The notes: a model not told the origin generated them from the letters alone. DNA of 64,000 nucleotides from an uncultured Desulfobacter sp. (GCF_963677125.1 NZ_OY781882.1:3356501-3420500), one strand, 5' to 3'; shown: positions 17,220 through 26,850, counted from the stretch's first letter. Program-made: numbers and translations.

Positions 17220-17647
17220 CTGATCTCCTTTTTTTTCAAAATTAGTATTAAATTCTTGTTTAAATTGATGAGTACCCGTACAAAGAATTCGGATTATTCT
17301 ACAAAAGAACATAAATGAAATCAACTGTTCTTTTTCAATATAAAAGCGCAGGCAGAGCGGGTTCTTTCAACATCCAGCTCCACGGCAAACCGCACTTTAA
17401 AGGATCTGTACAGATTATACAAACCCTCTTATAAGAGGTGAACGGCAAGTCTTTTAACGCCTTGCTATTTTAGACAAACAATTATATACGTCCAAACTAA
17501 CGGCCATGGGCCGACTTGGCCTATCAGCGCCCAGGCTTCGGTCCAAAACAAAACATGAAAGTAGCTTAACAACTTATTGAAACTTTCTTTTAAAATAAAA
17601 CGTTTAACTTTCTAATTTTTATTACGACACTTAAATCAGGAAAAAAT
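17220..17647. other. Divergent intergenic region ompA-like / uppP
   Basis: The 428 bases between divergent genes hold a perfect 14-bp palindrome CCTCTTATAAGAGG at 17425-17438, a possible operator, and the family B repeat at 17499-17595. No clear promoter was identified. Confidence 0.5.
17499..17595 (+). repeat. Bipartite-hairpin intergenic repeat, family B, copy 1
   Basis: It starts with AACGGCCATGGGCCGA, continues with CCCAGGCTTCGGTCC, and ends with TGAAAG...CTTTCTTTTAAAA. The first half pairs GGGCCGA with TCGGTCC and the second half pairs GAAAG with CTTTC. Related copies lie at 18448, 38896, 50766, 57677 and 59993. Confidence 0.7.
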
Positions 17648-18451
17648 ATGGAGATTTATCAGGGAATAATCCTGGGTATTTTACAGGGACTTACAGAGTT
17701 CCTGCCGGTTAGCAGTTCAGGCCATCTGGTTCTTGGGCAGATCTATTTCAACATTACTGACTGTGGTCTTGTTTTTGACGCATCCGTACATATGGGAACG
17801 TTGGGAGCGGTTTTTATTGTATACTTTAAAGATATCCAGGAAATTTTAAAAAGCATAGTGTACTACGCCGGTACCCGGAACGCATCAGGGCATGAAAAGA
17901 ATCTGGCCCTGGCTGCAGCCATCATTATCGGGTCAGTGCCCACGGCAATAATAGGATTGGTCCTGAAACGATTTGAGGACATTTTATTCACTTCCTCATT
18001 ACTAGTGGGATCTATGCTGATCGTAACAGGGGCACTTTTGTGGATCTCCAGGTATTACTACAGGGTTGATGAAGGTAAACATCTAACTATTTCACGGGCT
18101 GTTATCATCGGCATTGTCCAGGGCCTTGCCGTAATCCCCGGCATTTCTCGATCCGGTGCCACCATTGCCACCGGACTGTTTACGGGCCTGGACAGGAAAA
18201 CAGCGGCCCGGTTCTCCTTTCTTTTATCCATCCCCGCCATTCTCGGTGCCCAGGTACTCAGCGTAAAAGATGTGATGGAATCCCAGGGCCACATTGATTC
18301 TGTCACCATTTATGGTACAATCGCTTCATTCATCGTTGGACTGGCAGCCTTGAAGCTTTTATTAAAATTGGTGGATACTGGAAAATTCCATCTGTTTGCA
18401 CCCTATTGCTGGCTGGCCGGAATTATAGCGCTTTTTTCAAATTTCATATAA
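17648..18451 (+). CDS. uppP: Undecaprenyl-diphosphatase (BacA/UppP)
   Basis: This integral membrane enzyme removes a phosphate from undecaprenyl pyrophosphate, recycling the carrier lipid for cell-wall synthesis and giving bacitracin resistance. The 267 residues match the family length. Both signature regions are present: 'GLTEFLPVSSSGHL' (residues about 15-28) and 'PGISRSGATIATGL' (about 165-178), with multiple hydrophobic helices. The ATG follows AGGAAAAAAT. The stop codon lies within the first bases of a family B repeat. Confidence 0.95.
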   Translation: MEIYQGIILGILQGLTEFLPVSSSGHLVLGQIYFNITDCGLVFDASVHMGTLGAVFIVYFKDIQEILKSIVYYAGTRNASGHEKNLALAAAIIIGSVPTAIIGLVLKRFEDILFTSSLLVGSMLIVTGALLWISRYYYRVDEGKHLTISRAVIIGIVQGLAVIPGISRSGATIATGLFTGLDRKTAARFSFLLSIPAILGAQVLSVKDVMESQGHIDSVTIYGTIASFIVGLAALKLLLKLVDTGKFHLFAPYCWLAGIIALFSNFI

Positions 18452-18545
18452 CGGCTATGGGATGAACGGGCATATCATCTGCCAGGCTCAGCCCACAACA
18501 ACATTTGAAAGATCTGAGTGACTTACCCGGTCTTTCATATAAAAA
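18448..18545 (+). repeat. Bipartite-hairpin intergenic repeat, family B, copy 2
   Basis: It runs from ATAACGGCTATGGG through CAGGCTCAGCCCACAACA and TTTGAAAGATCTGAG to GTCTTTCATATAAAAA. It begins in the uppP stop codon and ends 14 bases before the phosphohexomutase start. TGAAAG/CTTTCA form the second stem. Confidence 0.8.
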
Positions 18546-18559
18546 TAGAGGAGGTAACT

Positions 18560-19912
18560 ATGCATCCTGGAATATTTAGGGAATATGACATCCGCGGCAT
18601 TGCAGGAGAAGAGATTTCTGAACAGGACGCCAATGCCATAGGCAAGGCATATGGATCACTGCTTGTTGGACAGGGCCGAAAAAAAGCATCTGTCGGCCGG
18701 GACTGCCGCATCACTTCTGAAGCATATTCAAAGGCCTTTATTGATGGAATTTTGTCTGCTGGATGTGATGTCGTGGACATCGGCCTGTGCCCCACACCGG
18801 TTCTCTATTTTTCCATTCACCATCTTAACCTTGAAGGCGGTGCCATGGTTACGGCCAGCCACAACCCGCCGGAATATAACGGGTTTAAACTGATGAGCGG
18901 GCTGGAGTCCATCCACAGCCACGGGCTGCAGGAAATACGCAAAATCATTGAAGACAAGAGGTACACCCAGGGTCAGGGGACGTTGACAGAGGCGGATGTA
19001 ATCTCACCATATATGGCCATGATCCAGGAAAACATCACCCTGAAAAATACAATTCGGGTGGGCATTGATGCCGGCAACGGCACCGGCGGCATAACAGCGT
19101 TACCAGTGTTGCAGGGGCTGGGTTGCGAAGTCCATGACATTTACTGCGATTTAGACGGCACCTTTCCCAATCACGAGGCAGATCCCACCCAGAAAAAAAA
19201 TATGACGGATCTCATTGCCCTAGTGAAAAAAAACAATCTGGACCTTGGCATCGGCTATGACGGGGATGCTGACCGCATTGGTGTGGTGGATAAAAACGGT
19301 AATATTATCTACGGGGACCAACTCATGGTGATTTATGCCAAAGAAATTTTGTCCCGTAATCCCGGCGCTACCTTTATATCTGAGGTCAAATGCTCCATGG
19401 TCATGTATGATCAGATTGGAAAAATGGGCGGCAACGCCATCATGTGGCGCACAGGACACTCTCTGATCAAAAAGAAAATGAAAGAAGAAGATGCAGCCCT
19501 GGCCGGTGAAATGAGCGGGCATATGTTTTTCAAGGACCGCTATTACGGTTATGACGATGCCCTGTATGCCTCCTGCAGGCTTCTGGAAATCATGGACAGC
19601 ACCGGACTTGGTGTGGATGAATTAATCAAGGATCTGCCCAAAACCTTTACCACACCGGAGATCCGGGTCGATTGTCCGGACGCAGTCAAGTTCAAGGTTG
19701 TGGAAAAGATAGTGGCATTGTATAAAGCCCGGCAAGAGGTCATTGACATTGACGGGATGCGGGCCATTTATGAAGACGGATGGGGTCTTGTTCGTGCCTC
19801 CAATACTCAGCCGGCCCTGGTGCTTCGTTTTGAAGCCCTGACCGAATCCCGTCTGGAAGAAATTAAAACTGAAATTGAAACTGATTTGAAAAAAATCATT
19901 GAGGACACCTAA
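18560..19912 (+). CDS. Phosphomannomutase/phosphoglucomutase
   Basis: This 450-residue alpha-D-phosphohexomutase interconverts hexose 6- and 1-phosphates for nucleotide sugar and polysaccharide synthesis. The phosphoserine loop 'TASHNPPEYNG' has the catalytic Ser100. The metal loop DGDADR is at residues 234-239, the sugar-binding loop is 'GEMSGH', and a C-terminal phosphate-binding region 'RASNTQPALVLRFE' is present. It resembles AlgC/ManB-type enzymes. GGAGGT lies four bases before the ATG at 18560; an in-frame codon at 18518 lies inside repeat B and lacks a site. The helicase gene follows after 8 bases. Confidence 0.92.
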   Translation: MHPGIFREYDIRGIAGEEISEQDANAIGKAYGSLLVGQGRKKASVGRDCRITSEAYSKAFIDGILSAGCDVVDIGLCPTPVLYFSIHHLNLEGGAMVTASHNPPEYNGFKLMSGLESIHSHGLQEIRKIIEDKRYTQGQGTLTEADVISPYMAMIQENITLKNTIRVGIDAGNGTGGITALPVLQGLGCEVHDIYCDLDGTFPNHEADPTQKKNMTDLIALVKKNNLDLGIGYDGDADRIGVVDKNGNIIYGDQLMVIYAKEILSRNPGATFISEVKCSMVMYDQIGKMGGNAIMWRTGHSLIKKKMKEEDAALAGEMSGHMFFKDRYYGYDDALYASCRLLEIMDSTGLGVDELIKDLPKTFTTPEIRVDCPDAVKFKVVEKIVALYKARQEVIDIDGMRAIYEDGWGLVRASNTQPALVLRFEALTESRLEEIKTEIETDLKKIIEDT

Positions 19913-19920
19913 TAATCTCT

Positions 19921-21780
19921 ATGCAACTATCCCCGCCCCAGCAGGACGCTGTTGATCATACCGGCTCCCCAGCCCTTGTGGTTGCGGGAGCCGGTTCAGG
20001 TAAAACAAGGACCCTGACCGCCAAATTTTCCCATCTCATTAACATGGGCCACGCCCCGGAGCGCATTCTGGCCATCACATTTACCAATAAAGCGGCCCAG
20101 GAGATGAAAACCCGTTTGATGGAGATGACAGGTCTCCACCAGGCCCGCTTTGAATGGGTGAGGACCTATCACTCCGCCTGCCTGATGATCTTAAAACAGC
20201 ATTGCCAGATCATGGGATACACCCCGCCGTTGCAGGTCTTCACGGTGTACCAGCAGGACAAGCTGATCAAAGAGCTGTGTGTAAAAAACAATATTGACAA
20301 AAAATACGCGCGCCGGATTCTATCATCCATATCCCGGGCCAAAAATGACGGAGATCCCGCCAAATATTTTGACCGTAAACCGGGGTTCTTAAACATTCGG
20401 ATGGCTGATATTTTTGCCCAGTTTGAAGAGCGCCTTACGGAAATGAACTGTGTTGATTTTGATAACATCCTGCTCAAAACCCGAGATCTGCTCAGGGATA
20501 ACGAAGAGGTCCGCAATTATTACCAGGATCGGTTTTCCTATATCCTGGTGGATGAATACCAGGATACCAACAATCTGCAGGAGGAATTGACCTCCCTTTT
20601 GTTGGGGGGGCACCGCAACCTGTTCTGCGTCGGGGATGACTGGCAGGCCGTATATGGATTCCGCGGTTCCAACGTAAACCATTTTTTACGGTTTGCAGAA
20701 AAATACAAAGATGCAAAAATTTTCAGGCTGGAGGAAAACTACAGGTCTGCTGACGAGATCGTCCAGACCGCCAATGATCTCATTGACTACAACCCCGACA
20801 AAATGGATAAGCGCTGTTTTTCCCAAAAAAAAGGCGGGGTGGTGGAGATCTATGAATTCATGTCCGATGCCCACGAAGCTGAATGGGCTGCCAGGCGCAT
20901 CTTAAATCTCCACAAACAGGGCCAGGGCATTCCTTATGACAGAATGGCCGTGGTCTACCGAACCAAATTCTGTTCCCTTCCCTTTGAAAAGACCTTCAGG
21001 GCGTTTCGCATTCCTTACCGCCTCATGGGCTCCCAAGGTTTTTTTGAACGTATGGAAGTGCTGGACATCAACTCATATCTCAGCGCCTCGTTTTTCCCCA
21101 ATGATGACCTCTCTTTTGAGCGGATTATCAATACGCCAAAGCGGGGAATCGGGCCCGCCATGATTAAAAAGTTAGCCGCCCTGCGAGACCAGGGCGGATC
21201 TTTGCAAGGTGCTGCAAGGATCATGGTACGGGACCGGCTTGTGACCAAAAAAGTCCATGAAAATATGTCCGAGGTCCTGGATATCCTGGATACCATCCAT
21301 GACATGGCCCCGGCCATGGCCATGGAGACCGTCATTGACCGCACCGGGTATTACGACTACCTGAAAAGTAAAACAAAAACCGACGGGGAATTTGTTTCAA
21401 AAAAAGAGAATATCGAACAATTGGTCCACACGGCCCGCACCAAGGATACCATGCTCGAATATTTAGAAGAGGCCGCTTTAATCCGGGAGGACAAAGACGA
21501 GGACGATCAGGATGAAAACGGGGTGGGTCTGCTTACCATTCATTCGGCCAAGGGCCTGGAATTTGATGTGGTGTTCATCGTCGGGTGTGAAGAGGGGCTG
21601 TTTCCCCACTGGCGTTCCGTTGACGAGGGCGATGCAGCCCTGTCCGAGGAACGCAGGCTCATGTATGTGGCCATGACCCGTGCCGAACGTTTTTTGTACC
21701 TGAGCCATGTCAATTACCGCAAAGGCGATTTTGCCACCCCCAGCCGGTTCATTGATCAGGTCCGGGAGTGTCTGGACTAG
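19921..21780 (+). CDS. UvrD/Rep-family ATP-dependent DNA helicase
   Basis: The 619-residue protein has all superfamily 1A helicase motifs: Walker A 'AGAGSGKT' near residue 21, 'YHSACL', Walker B 'LVDEYQDTNN', 'GDDWQAVYGFRGS', 'LEENYRS', 'TIHSAKGLEFD' and 'YVAMTRAE'. It is shorter than UvrD (about 720) and ends just after motif VI, so it lacks the C-terminal extension that binds partner proteins. It should unwind DNA 3' to 5' in repair or at stalled forks. It begins eight bases after the mutase gene, and an MFS gene follows after 21 bases, so the three may be co-transcribed without an obvious functional link. Confidence 0.9.
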   Translation: MQLSPPQQDAVDHTGSPALVVAGAGSGKTRTLTAKFSHLINMGHAPERILAITFTNKAAQEMKTRLMEMTGLHQARFEWVRTYHSACLMILKQHCQIMGYTPPLQVFTVYQQDKLIKELCVKNNIDKKYARRILSSISRAKNDGDPAKYFDRKPGFLNIRMADIFAQFEERLTEMNCVDFDNILLKTRDLLRDNEEVRNYYQDRFSYILVDEYQDTNNLQEELTSLLLGGHRNLFCVGDDWQAVYGFRGSNVNHFLRFAEKYKDAKIFRLEENYRSADEIVQTANDLIDYNPDKMDKRCFSQKKGGVVEIYEFMSDAHEAEWAARRILNLHKQGQGIPYDRMAVVYRTKFCSLPFEKTFRAFRIPYRLMGSQGFFERMEVLDINSYLSASFFPNDDLSFERIINTPKRGIGPAMIKKLAALRDQGGSLQGAARIMVRDRLVTKKVHENMSEVLDILDTIHDMAPAMAMETVIDRTGYYDYLKSKTKTDGEFVSKKENIEQLVHTARTKDTMLEYLEEAALIREDKDEDDQDENGVGLLTIHSAKGLEFDVVFIVGCEEGLFPHWRSVDEGDAALSEERRLMYVAMTRAERFLYLSHVNYRKGDFATPSRFIDQVRECLD

Positions 21781-21801
21781 CCCCAGACGCATACGTCTAA
21801 T

Positions 21802-23073
21802 ATGGATCTTTTTTTCGGCTTACGCGAACCCGTATCCCAGGCTGCTGCCCGAATGCTGCACCGGGGATCCCGTGCCATCCCTTCTAACCATAAAAAGGTG
21901 TTCGTCACCCTTTTTTTTATTATTTTTATTACGGTCACAGGGGTGGGCATTGTGGTGCCCCTGCTTCCCATCTACGCTCACGATCTTGGGGCGGCGGGCA
22001 TCTATGTGGCCATGATTTTCGGGGCCTTTTCCATCTCCCGGGCGTTTTTTCTGCCCTGGTTCGGCAGTCTTTCAGATAAAAAGGGACGCAAACCCTTTAT
22101 TCTGGGGGGACTTTTGACCTACATGCTGGTGGCCATTGCCTTTGTCTGGACCGCCAATGTGGAAGGGCTTATTGCCATTCGGTTTATCCAGGGGGCGGGC
22201 TCTGCCATGATTATGCCCGTGGTTCAGGCCTATGTCGGGGAAATCTGTCATGGGGGATCCGAAGGATATGCCATGGGACTGTTCAACCTGTCCATGTTTT
22301 TGAGTCTTTCTTTTGGGCCGGTGATGGGAGGGATAGTACAACAAGCCTGGTCTTTGGACGCGGCATTCTACTGTATGTCTGTACTATCCGCTTTGGGTGC
22401 AATCCTTGGTATTATATTTCTGCCGCCTTTATCCCAGGAGCAAATCCGAATTAATAAACGCGCTCCGGCCTCCATGGCCGTAGTACTCCGGGACCGGGAA
22501 CTTGCCGGCCTGGTGGTTTTCAGGTATGCCTACACGTCCTGCATCGGCATTGTCTGGTGTTTCATGCCCCTATATGCCGCCAAAACCTTTGGTCTGCCCG
22601 GCGGAAAAATCGGATTGCTTGTGACCGCCGGTGTATTTGTTTCAGGCGCCTTGCAACTGCCCATGGGTTATGCTGCAGACCGGTGGAACAGAAAAATCAT
22701 GGTGGTTGTCGGCGGCATGTTGTCTGCCTCAGGTATCTTATACCCATTTTGGGCCACTTCATTTTTAGATCTGTTTGCAGGCGTTTGTGTCTTCGGGCTG
22801 GGCGGAGGAATTGCCATGCCGGCTTTGACCGCCCTGGCCGTTGTTAAAGGAGAACAAAGGCAGGCACAAGGGTCAGTGATGGCCATTTTAACTGCCGCCC
22901 ACTCCCTTGGTATGTTCACAGGTTCCGTCATGGCCGGCCTGGCCATGGACTTTTTCACTCTTTCCTATGCATTTCCCTGCGGCAGCATTGTCATGGCATT
23001 GGGGGTTCTTTTGTTTCCTATTTTGTATCACCGCAATTATCACCACGGAAGACACGGAAGGACACGGAATTGA
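21802..23073 (+). CDS. Major facilitator superfamily transporter
   Basis: This 423-residue membrane protein has about 12 hydrophobic helices and the MFS loop 2-3 signature 'GSLSDKKGRKPF' after the second helix. Its closest relatives by look are drug- or metabolite-proton antiporters (DHA type), but the substrate cannot be told. The N-terminus has about 30 polar residues before the first helix, so the start may be further downstream. The last residues (HHGRHGRTRN) are encoded by the left arm of an inverted repeat at 23042-23121, suggesting that the original C-terminus was replaced or extended by the repeat. Confidence 0.85.
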   Translation: MDLFFGLREPVSQAAARMLHRGSRAIPSNHKKVFVTLFFIIFITVTGVGIVVPLLPIYAHDLGAAGIYVAMIFGAFSISRAFFLPWFGSLSDKKGRKPFILGGLLTYMLVAIAFVWTANVEGLIAIRFIQGAGSAMIMPVVQAYVGEICHGGSEGYAMGLFNLSMFLSLSFGPVMGGIVQQAWSLDAAFYCMSVLSALGAILGIIFLPPLSQEQIRINKRAPASMAVVLRDRELAGLVVFRYAYTSCIGIVWCFMPLYAAKTFGLPGGKIGLLVTAGVFVSGALQLPMGYAADRWNRKIMVVVGGMLSASGILYPFWATSFLDLFAGVCVFGLGGGIAMPALTALAVVKGEQRQAQGSVMAILTAAHSLGMFTGSVMAGLAMDFFTLSYAFPCGSIVMALGVLLFPILYHRNYHHGRHGRTRN

Positions 23074-23121
23074 GCGCTTCGCCCTATTTTCTTTTCCGTG
23101 ATTTTCCGTGTCGTCCGTGGT
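23042..23121. repeat. Inverted repeat between convergent genes, overlapping the MFS 3' end
   Basis: The left arm 23042-23069 (ACCACGGAAGACACGG...) and the right arm 23094-23121 match at 24 of 28 positions as inverted repeats. It separates the convergent MFS and K+ channel genes and could act as a bidirectional terminator. The arms consist of repeated ACACGGAA-like units. Confidence 0.8.
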
Positions 23122-23128
23122 TAATTCA

Positions 23129-24154
23129 CTATTCAGGCCATTGGATATACAGGGGCCGGTTGGCGGCAATGAGCCAGATACCGCAGTCCTCAGTCACAGG
23201 TTCATCCTGGACCGGATTTATTTTTATACTGCCGTCAGGCAACTGAAGGGCAAAACTTAAAAACCGGTATGTTTCCATTAAAAAAAGATGGAGTTCCCAC
23301 CATGTCATGTCCTGCTTTATCCGGGACGTTTTGACATAATAGATCTCTTCGCCTTCATCATTTTTCAACAAAACCTGCAAGGGCAGATGAACCTTGTCCT
23401 GCATGGCCTGGACCATCATCTCGACGGTCATCGTCATGATGGTTTCAAACTGTCCGGGCACAGAGGAGAAGGTTTCAAGACTTTGGGTGGACAGGCATCT
23501 TACCGTTATTTCGCAGGTTTTAGTTTTCAAATTCAGGGCATTAATCAAAACAAAAAGGGAGAGTTCGTCACTTCCCGTATGGATAATAATCCGCTCGGCG
23601 ACATCCGTCCCTGCACGGTTCATGGCCTGGATGGTGTCTGGCCGTCCTTTGACAAAAAAGGTGTGGGGCTGGTCCGGGAAAGGGTGCCGGGGTTCATTGG
23701 CCAGGACCACGATGTCCTTGTCCCGGTATGTTTCGTCTGCCCGAATCTGCTCCACAAGGTATTCGGTGTCCTGGGTATACCCCACAAGCAGAATATGGCC
23801 TGAGCCTTTATAAGGCGTTTCCCCGTGCATTTTTTTGTCTCTCCTTTCTACCAAAACCGAGGCAATATGTGTAATAAAGGCCGCCCCAAGCCCGATCCCC
23901 ATAAACATAGGCAACACTGCGGCAATAACTTTCCCCCATGATGAAATGGGGTACATGTCCCCGTATCCCACCGTTGTTGAGGTCACGATACTCCACCACA
24001 GGGCCTGCCCCGGATGGTTCAGGGCACTATCGGCCGGTTCTGCAATGCAGATAAGTCCTGTGGAGGCAGCCAACAGTATCATGTATGCAAAAACAAGGGT
24101 CATCCCCCGGCTCTGGGAACCGACACGGAAAATGATTTTAAGCCAATGAATCAT
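23129..24154 (-). CDS. Two-helix potassium channel with cytoplasmic TrkA-N (RCK) domain
   Basis: The 341-residue protein has two membrane helices around the pore selectivity filter TTVGYGD (about residues 58-64). A cytoplasmic Rossmann-like RCK domain follows ('HILLVGYTQDTEYL' near residue 120, then 'NALNLKTKTCEITVRCL'). This is the MthK/Kch layout, a ligand-gated K+ channel. The Gly motif in the RCK is less canonical (GYTQDTEY instead of GxGxxG), so nucleotide binding is uncertain. ATG at 24154 has AAGGT ten bases upstream; the longer frame starts with TTG at 24172. It is 30 bases downstream of the crotonase gene on the same strand. Confidence 0.87.
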   Translation of the reverse strand: MIHWLKIIFRVGSQSRGMTLVFAYMILLAASTGLICIAEPADSALNHPGQALWWSIVTSTTVGYGDMYPISSWGKVIAAVLPMFMGIGLGAAFITHIASVLVERRDKKMHGETPYKGSGHILLVGYTQDTEYLVEQIRADETYRDKDIVVLANEPRHPFPDQPHTFFVKGRPDTIQAMNRAGTDVAERIIIHTGSDELSLFVLINALNLKTKTCEITVRCLSTQSLETFSSVPGQFETIMTMTVEMMVQAMQDKVHLPLQVLLKNDEGEEIYYVKTSRIKQDMTWWELHLFLMETYRFLSFALQLPDGSIKINPVQDEPVTEDCGIWLIAANRPLYIQWPE

Positions 24155-24184
24155 CAAATATGTTACCTTCAAGGCACGTTATAC

Positions 24185-24964
24185 TTATTTCTCCTGCCAT
24201 ACCGGCGGCCGCTTTTCAAAAAAAGCTGCCACCCCTTCTTTTGCATCATTGGTGTCACACAGTCTGGCAAAGGCTTCGTTCATGTACGCGAACTGGGCCT
24301 CATAGGGCATATCCCGGGAGGCATAAAACGCTGACTTGGCAATTTTTACGGCCAGCGGACTCTTTTTTGCCAAATCTCTGGCCCAGGCAAGCGCGGTTTC
24401 ATCCAGATCTTCCTTGGGTACTATCCGGTTGATAAGCCCAAGCTCCAATGCCTGATCTGCCTTGATCAATTCCCCGTAAAGCAACAGTTCCAACGCCTTT
24501 TTTTGTCCCACACACCGGGCCACAGGAATCACCGGCCCCACGCAGTTTAAGCCCACATTGATGGCGGTCAGCCCCATTTTGACGTTATCAGCGGCAATGG
24601 CCAGGTCCGATGCCGCCACAAGCCCCATACCGTTAGCGGCTGCCGCGCCATGGACCTGGGCAATTAGGGGCGTGTGCATTTTAGAAATCAGCACCAATGG
24701 GCTTTCCATTTTCTCAATCCATTCACGATATTGATTTGTTGTTTTGCCTTTAAGTTCATTGACATCTATACCTGCACAAAATGCCCTGCCTGCACCTTTG
24801 ATCAGAATAACCCTGACATCGGACGCAGCTTCAAACAGGCTAAGCGCATCATACAATTCTTCTGCCATCTGACTGGAAAAAGTATTCATTGCCTCGGCTC
24901 GGTTTAAGGTCACACTGGCCACATGGCCTTCAAGGGTTTGTGCAATAATGGTTTCGTATGTCAT
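24185..24964 (-). CDS. Crotonase-superfamily protein with both hydratase glutamates replaced
   Basis: The 259-residue protein has the enoyl-CoA hydratase/isomerase fold, with CoA/oxyanion-hole segments 'AFCAGIDVNEL' and 'VHGAAAANGMGLVAASD'. Aligned by eye to rat crotonase, Glu144 (GGGCEL) corresponds to Gly in 'NGMGL' and Glu164 (PEILLG) corresponds to Ala in 'LTAINVG'. Classical hydratase chemistry is therefore unlikely. It could be a different crotonase-type enzyme, such as an isomerase, thioesterase or decarboxylase, or a CoA-ligand binding protein. GGAGG lies six bases before the ATG. It precedes the K+ channel and is not near the beta-oxidation operon. Confidence 0.85.
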   Translation of the reverse strand: MTYETIIAQTLEGHVASVTLNRAEAMNTFSSQMAEELYDALSLFEAASDVRVILIKGAGRAFCAGIDVNELKGKTTNQYREWIEKMESPLVLISKMHTPLIAQVHGAAAANGMGLVAASDLAIAADNVKMGLTAINVGLNCVGPVIPVARCVGQKKALELLLYGELIKADQALELGLINRIVPKEDLDETALAWARDLAKKSPLAVKIAKSAFYASRDMPYEAQFAYMNEAFARLCDTNDAKEGVAAFFEKRPPVWQEK

Positions 24965-25279
24965 AAGAAGCCTCCTCTAATATTTAAGCGAATGCTCGAT
25001 GGTAAAAGAGCTATAATGCCGACAGGTTACCTGGTACAGTATACTAATTGTAATATACACGCAACCGCTACTTACCGTAGGCTTGGCCCCTGTCCCATCC
25101 ACTATCCTTTTTCCATGCACTCTCCACCAAACACAACGCTCATATTACATTAACAATAAGTTAATTTTCTGAAGATAATTACAGGCTATATTTGCGACTA
25201 TTGGCCCTAGTGGTGAATTTCACAAGCCAATTTAAACACTTTCTACATTCAAAAATTTTAAGAAAGGAAAAAGAAAACA
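24965..25279. other. Intergenic region upstream of alkaline phosphatase
   Basis: The 315 bases between the divergent crotonase-like and phosphatase genes contain no recognised coding sequence, repeat or clear PhoB box. An AAGGAAAAAGAAAACA leader provides the phosphatase ribosome binding site. Confidence 0.4.
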
Positions 25280-26839
25280 ATGCTGAATTTAAACAAAAAA
25301 GTTTTAAAAGCCGGCATCATCGTGACCGTATGCCTTTTTTCATGTACGCTTTGTTTTAACGCAGCGACTGCAAAGTCAAGAACCAAAAGAAACAAAGCCA
25401 ACCCGAAATACATTTTTTACTTCATTGGTGACGGTATGGCCAGTGTTCAGATCCATGCTGCCGAAGCATATCTGGCCCAGTTGGCAGAAGGTGACGACGT
25501 TGAAGGCGGTACCAAAGCGGATCTTTTATCCATGAGCACTGAGTTTCCGGTGCAGGGCATGTCCACCACCTTTGCCAACAACCGGTTTATCACCGGTTCT
25601 GCGGCTGCCGGTACGGCCCTTGCCTGTGGTATGAAGACCAACATCAACGTGATTTCCATGGATCCCGCCACCACGGTGTCCTACAACTCCCTGGCTGAAA
25701 AAGCCAAAGACGCCGGCATGAAAGTGGGGATTATCTCTTCTGTTACCATCAACCATGCGACGCCTGCTGTATTTTACTCCCATACCGCCACGCGTAAAAA
25801 TTATTCAGATATCGCCAACCAGTTAGCAACCTCTCCCTTTGATTTCTTCGGCGGCGGTTACTGGAATAACAGCGGTGAAGATGGCGCAGGTATGGCAGAA
25901 GAGACGGCAGTGGCCAATGGATTTACGATTACTCACAACCTGACTGATCTTCAGGCCCAGGCCAATGGTGCCAAGGTTATCGCCTTTGACTCTGTCCAGG
26001 ATGCCGGCGGTCACACCGGCGCGTTGTATTATGACATGGACCGGGCAACCGTAAACGGCATGTCCCTGGCTGATTTCACCGCAGAAGGCATCCGCATTAT
26101 AGACAATAACGATAAAGGTTTTTTCATGATGGTTGAAGGCGGAAAAATTGACTGGGCCTGCCATGCCAATGACGCCCGGGCTGCCATTGATGATACCATC
26201 GCTTTTGATGATGCTATCAAAGAAGCAATTAAATTTTATAACGATCATCCCAATGAGACCCTTATTGTTGTTACCGGAGACCATGAGTGTGGCGGCATGA
26301 CCCTTGGCTTTGCCAACACAGGTTATGAAACAGCCTTTGAGATTCTGGCCAACCAGACCGTTTCTTATGAATATTTTGATGCCCACGCCCTGGCAGATTA
26401 TATAACAGCCAATGTTATTAAAGATGAAGACGGTAATGTTACTTCTGCCCCTGCTGATATAGATGCTGAGATGTGGCAGATCATCTTTACCTACTTCGGT
26501 TTGGACGGCAATAATCTATCCGCCAGTGAAGATGACGATTTTACCGAATACGAGATTGAGAAGCTGGAAGCCGCTTTTGACAAGACGATGAGCGGTACTT
26601 CCGTAAACACTGGTGAAGAAGATTCCCTGCTTTATGGATACTATGAACCCTTGAGTGTAACCCTGACCCACATCCTGAACAATAAAGCCGGTATCGCCTT
26701 TACCTCCTACTCCCATACAGGTGTACCTGTAATGGTTCTGGCAAAAGGTAAAAATGCATCCATCTTCGACGGTTTCTATGACAATACTGATATTGCAAAG
26801 AAAATTGCCCAGGTTATGCGTGTAAATCTTAACAATTAA
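25280..26839 (+). CDS. Alkaline phosphatase (PhoA family), secreted
   Basis: This 519-residue enzyme starts with a Sec signal peptide (about residues 1-31, hydrophobic 'AGIIVTVCLFSCTLCF', then Ala-rich). The metal-binding 'FIGDGMA' follows, with the catalytic serine S107 in 'TGSAAAGTALACG'. Metal ligands appear in 'VEGGKIDWACHANDA' and 'VVTGDHECGG', and a late His in 'SYSHTGVPV'. It would liberate phosphate from organic esters in the periplasm or outside. Residues about 370-450 form an acidic insertion rich in Asp/Glu ('DGNVTSAPADIDAE', 'SASEDDDFTEYE'). A YibE/F-type membrane protein follows after a hairpin. Confidence 0.92.
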   Translation: MLNLNKKVLKAGIIVTVCLFSCTLCFNAATAKSRTKRNKANPKYIFYFIGDGMASVQIHAAEAYLAQLAEGDDVEGGTKADLLSMSTEFPVQGMSTTFANNRFITGSAAAGTALACGMKTNINVISMDPATTVSYNSLAEKAKDAGMKVGIISSVTINHATPAVFYSHTATRKNYSDIANQLATSPFDFFGGGYWNNSGEDGAGMAEETAVANGFTITHNLTDLQAQANGAKVIAFDSVQDAGGHTGALYYDMDRATVNGMSLADFTAEGIRIIDNNDKGFFMMVEGGKIDWACHANDARAAIDDTIAFDDAIKEAIKFYNDHPNETLIVVTGDHECGGMTLGFANTGYETAFEILANQTVSYEYFDAHALADYITANVIKDEDGNVTSAPADIDAEMWQIIFTYFGLDGNNLSASEDDDFTEYEIEKLEAAFDKTMSGTSVNTGEEDSLLYGYYEPLSVTLTHILNNKAGIAFTSYSHTGVPVMVLAKGKNASIFDGFYDNTDIAKKIAQVMRVNLNN

Positions 26840-26850
26840 TTGATCTATTA

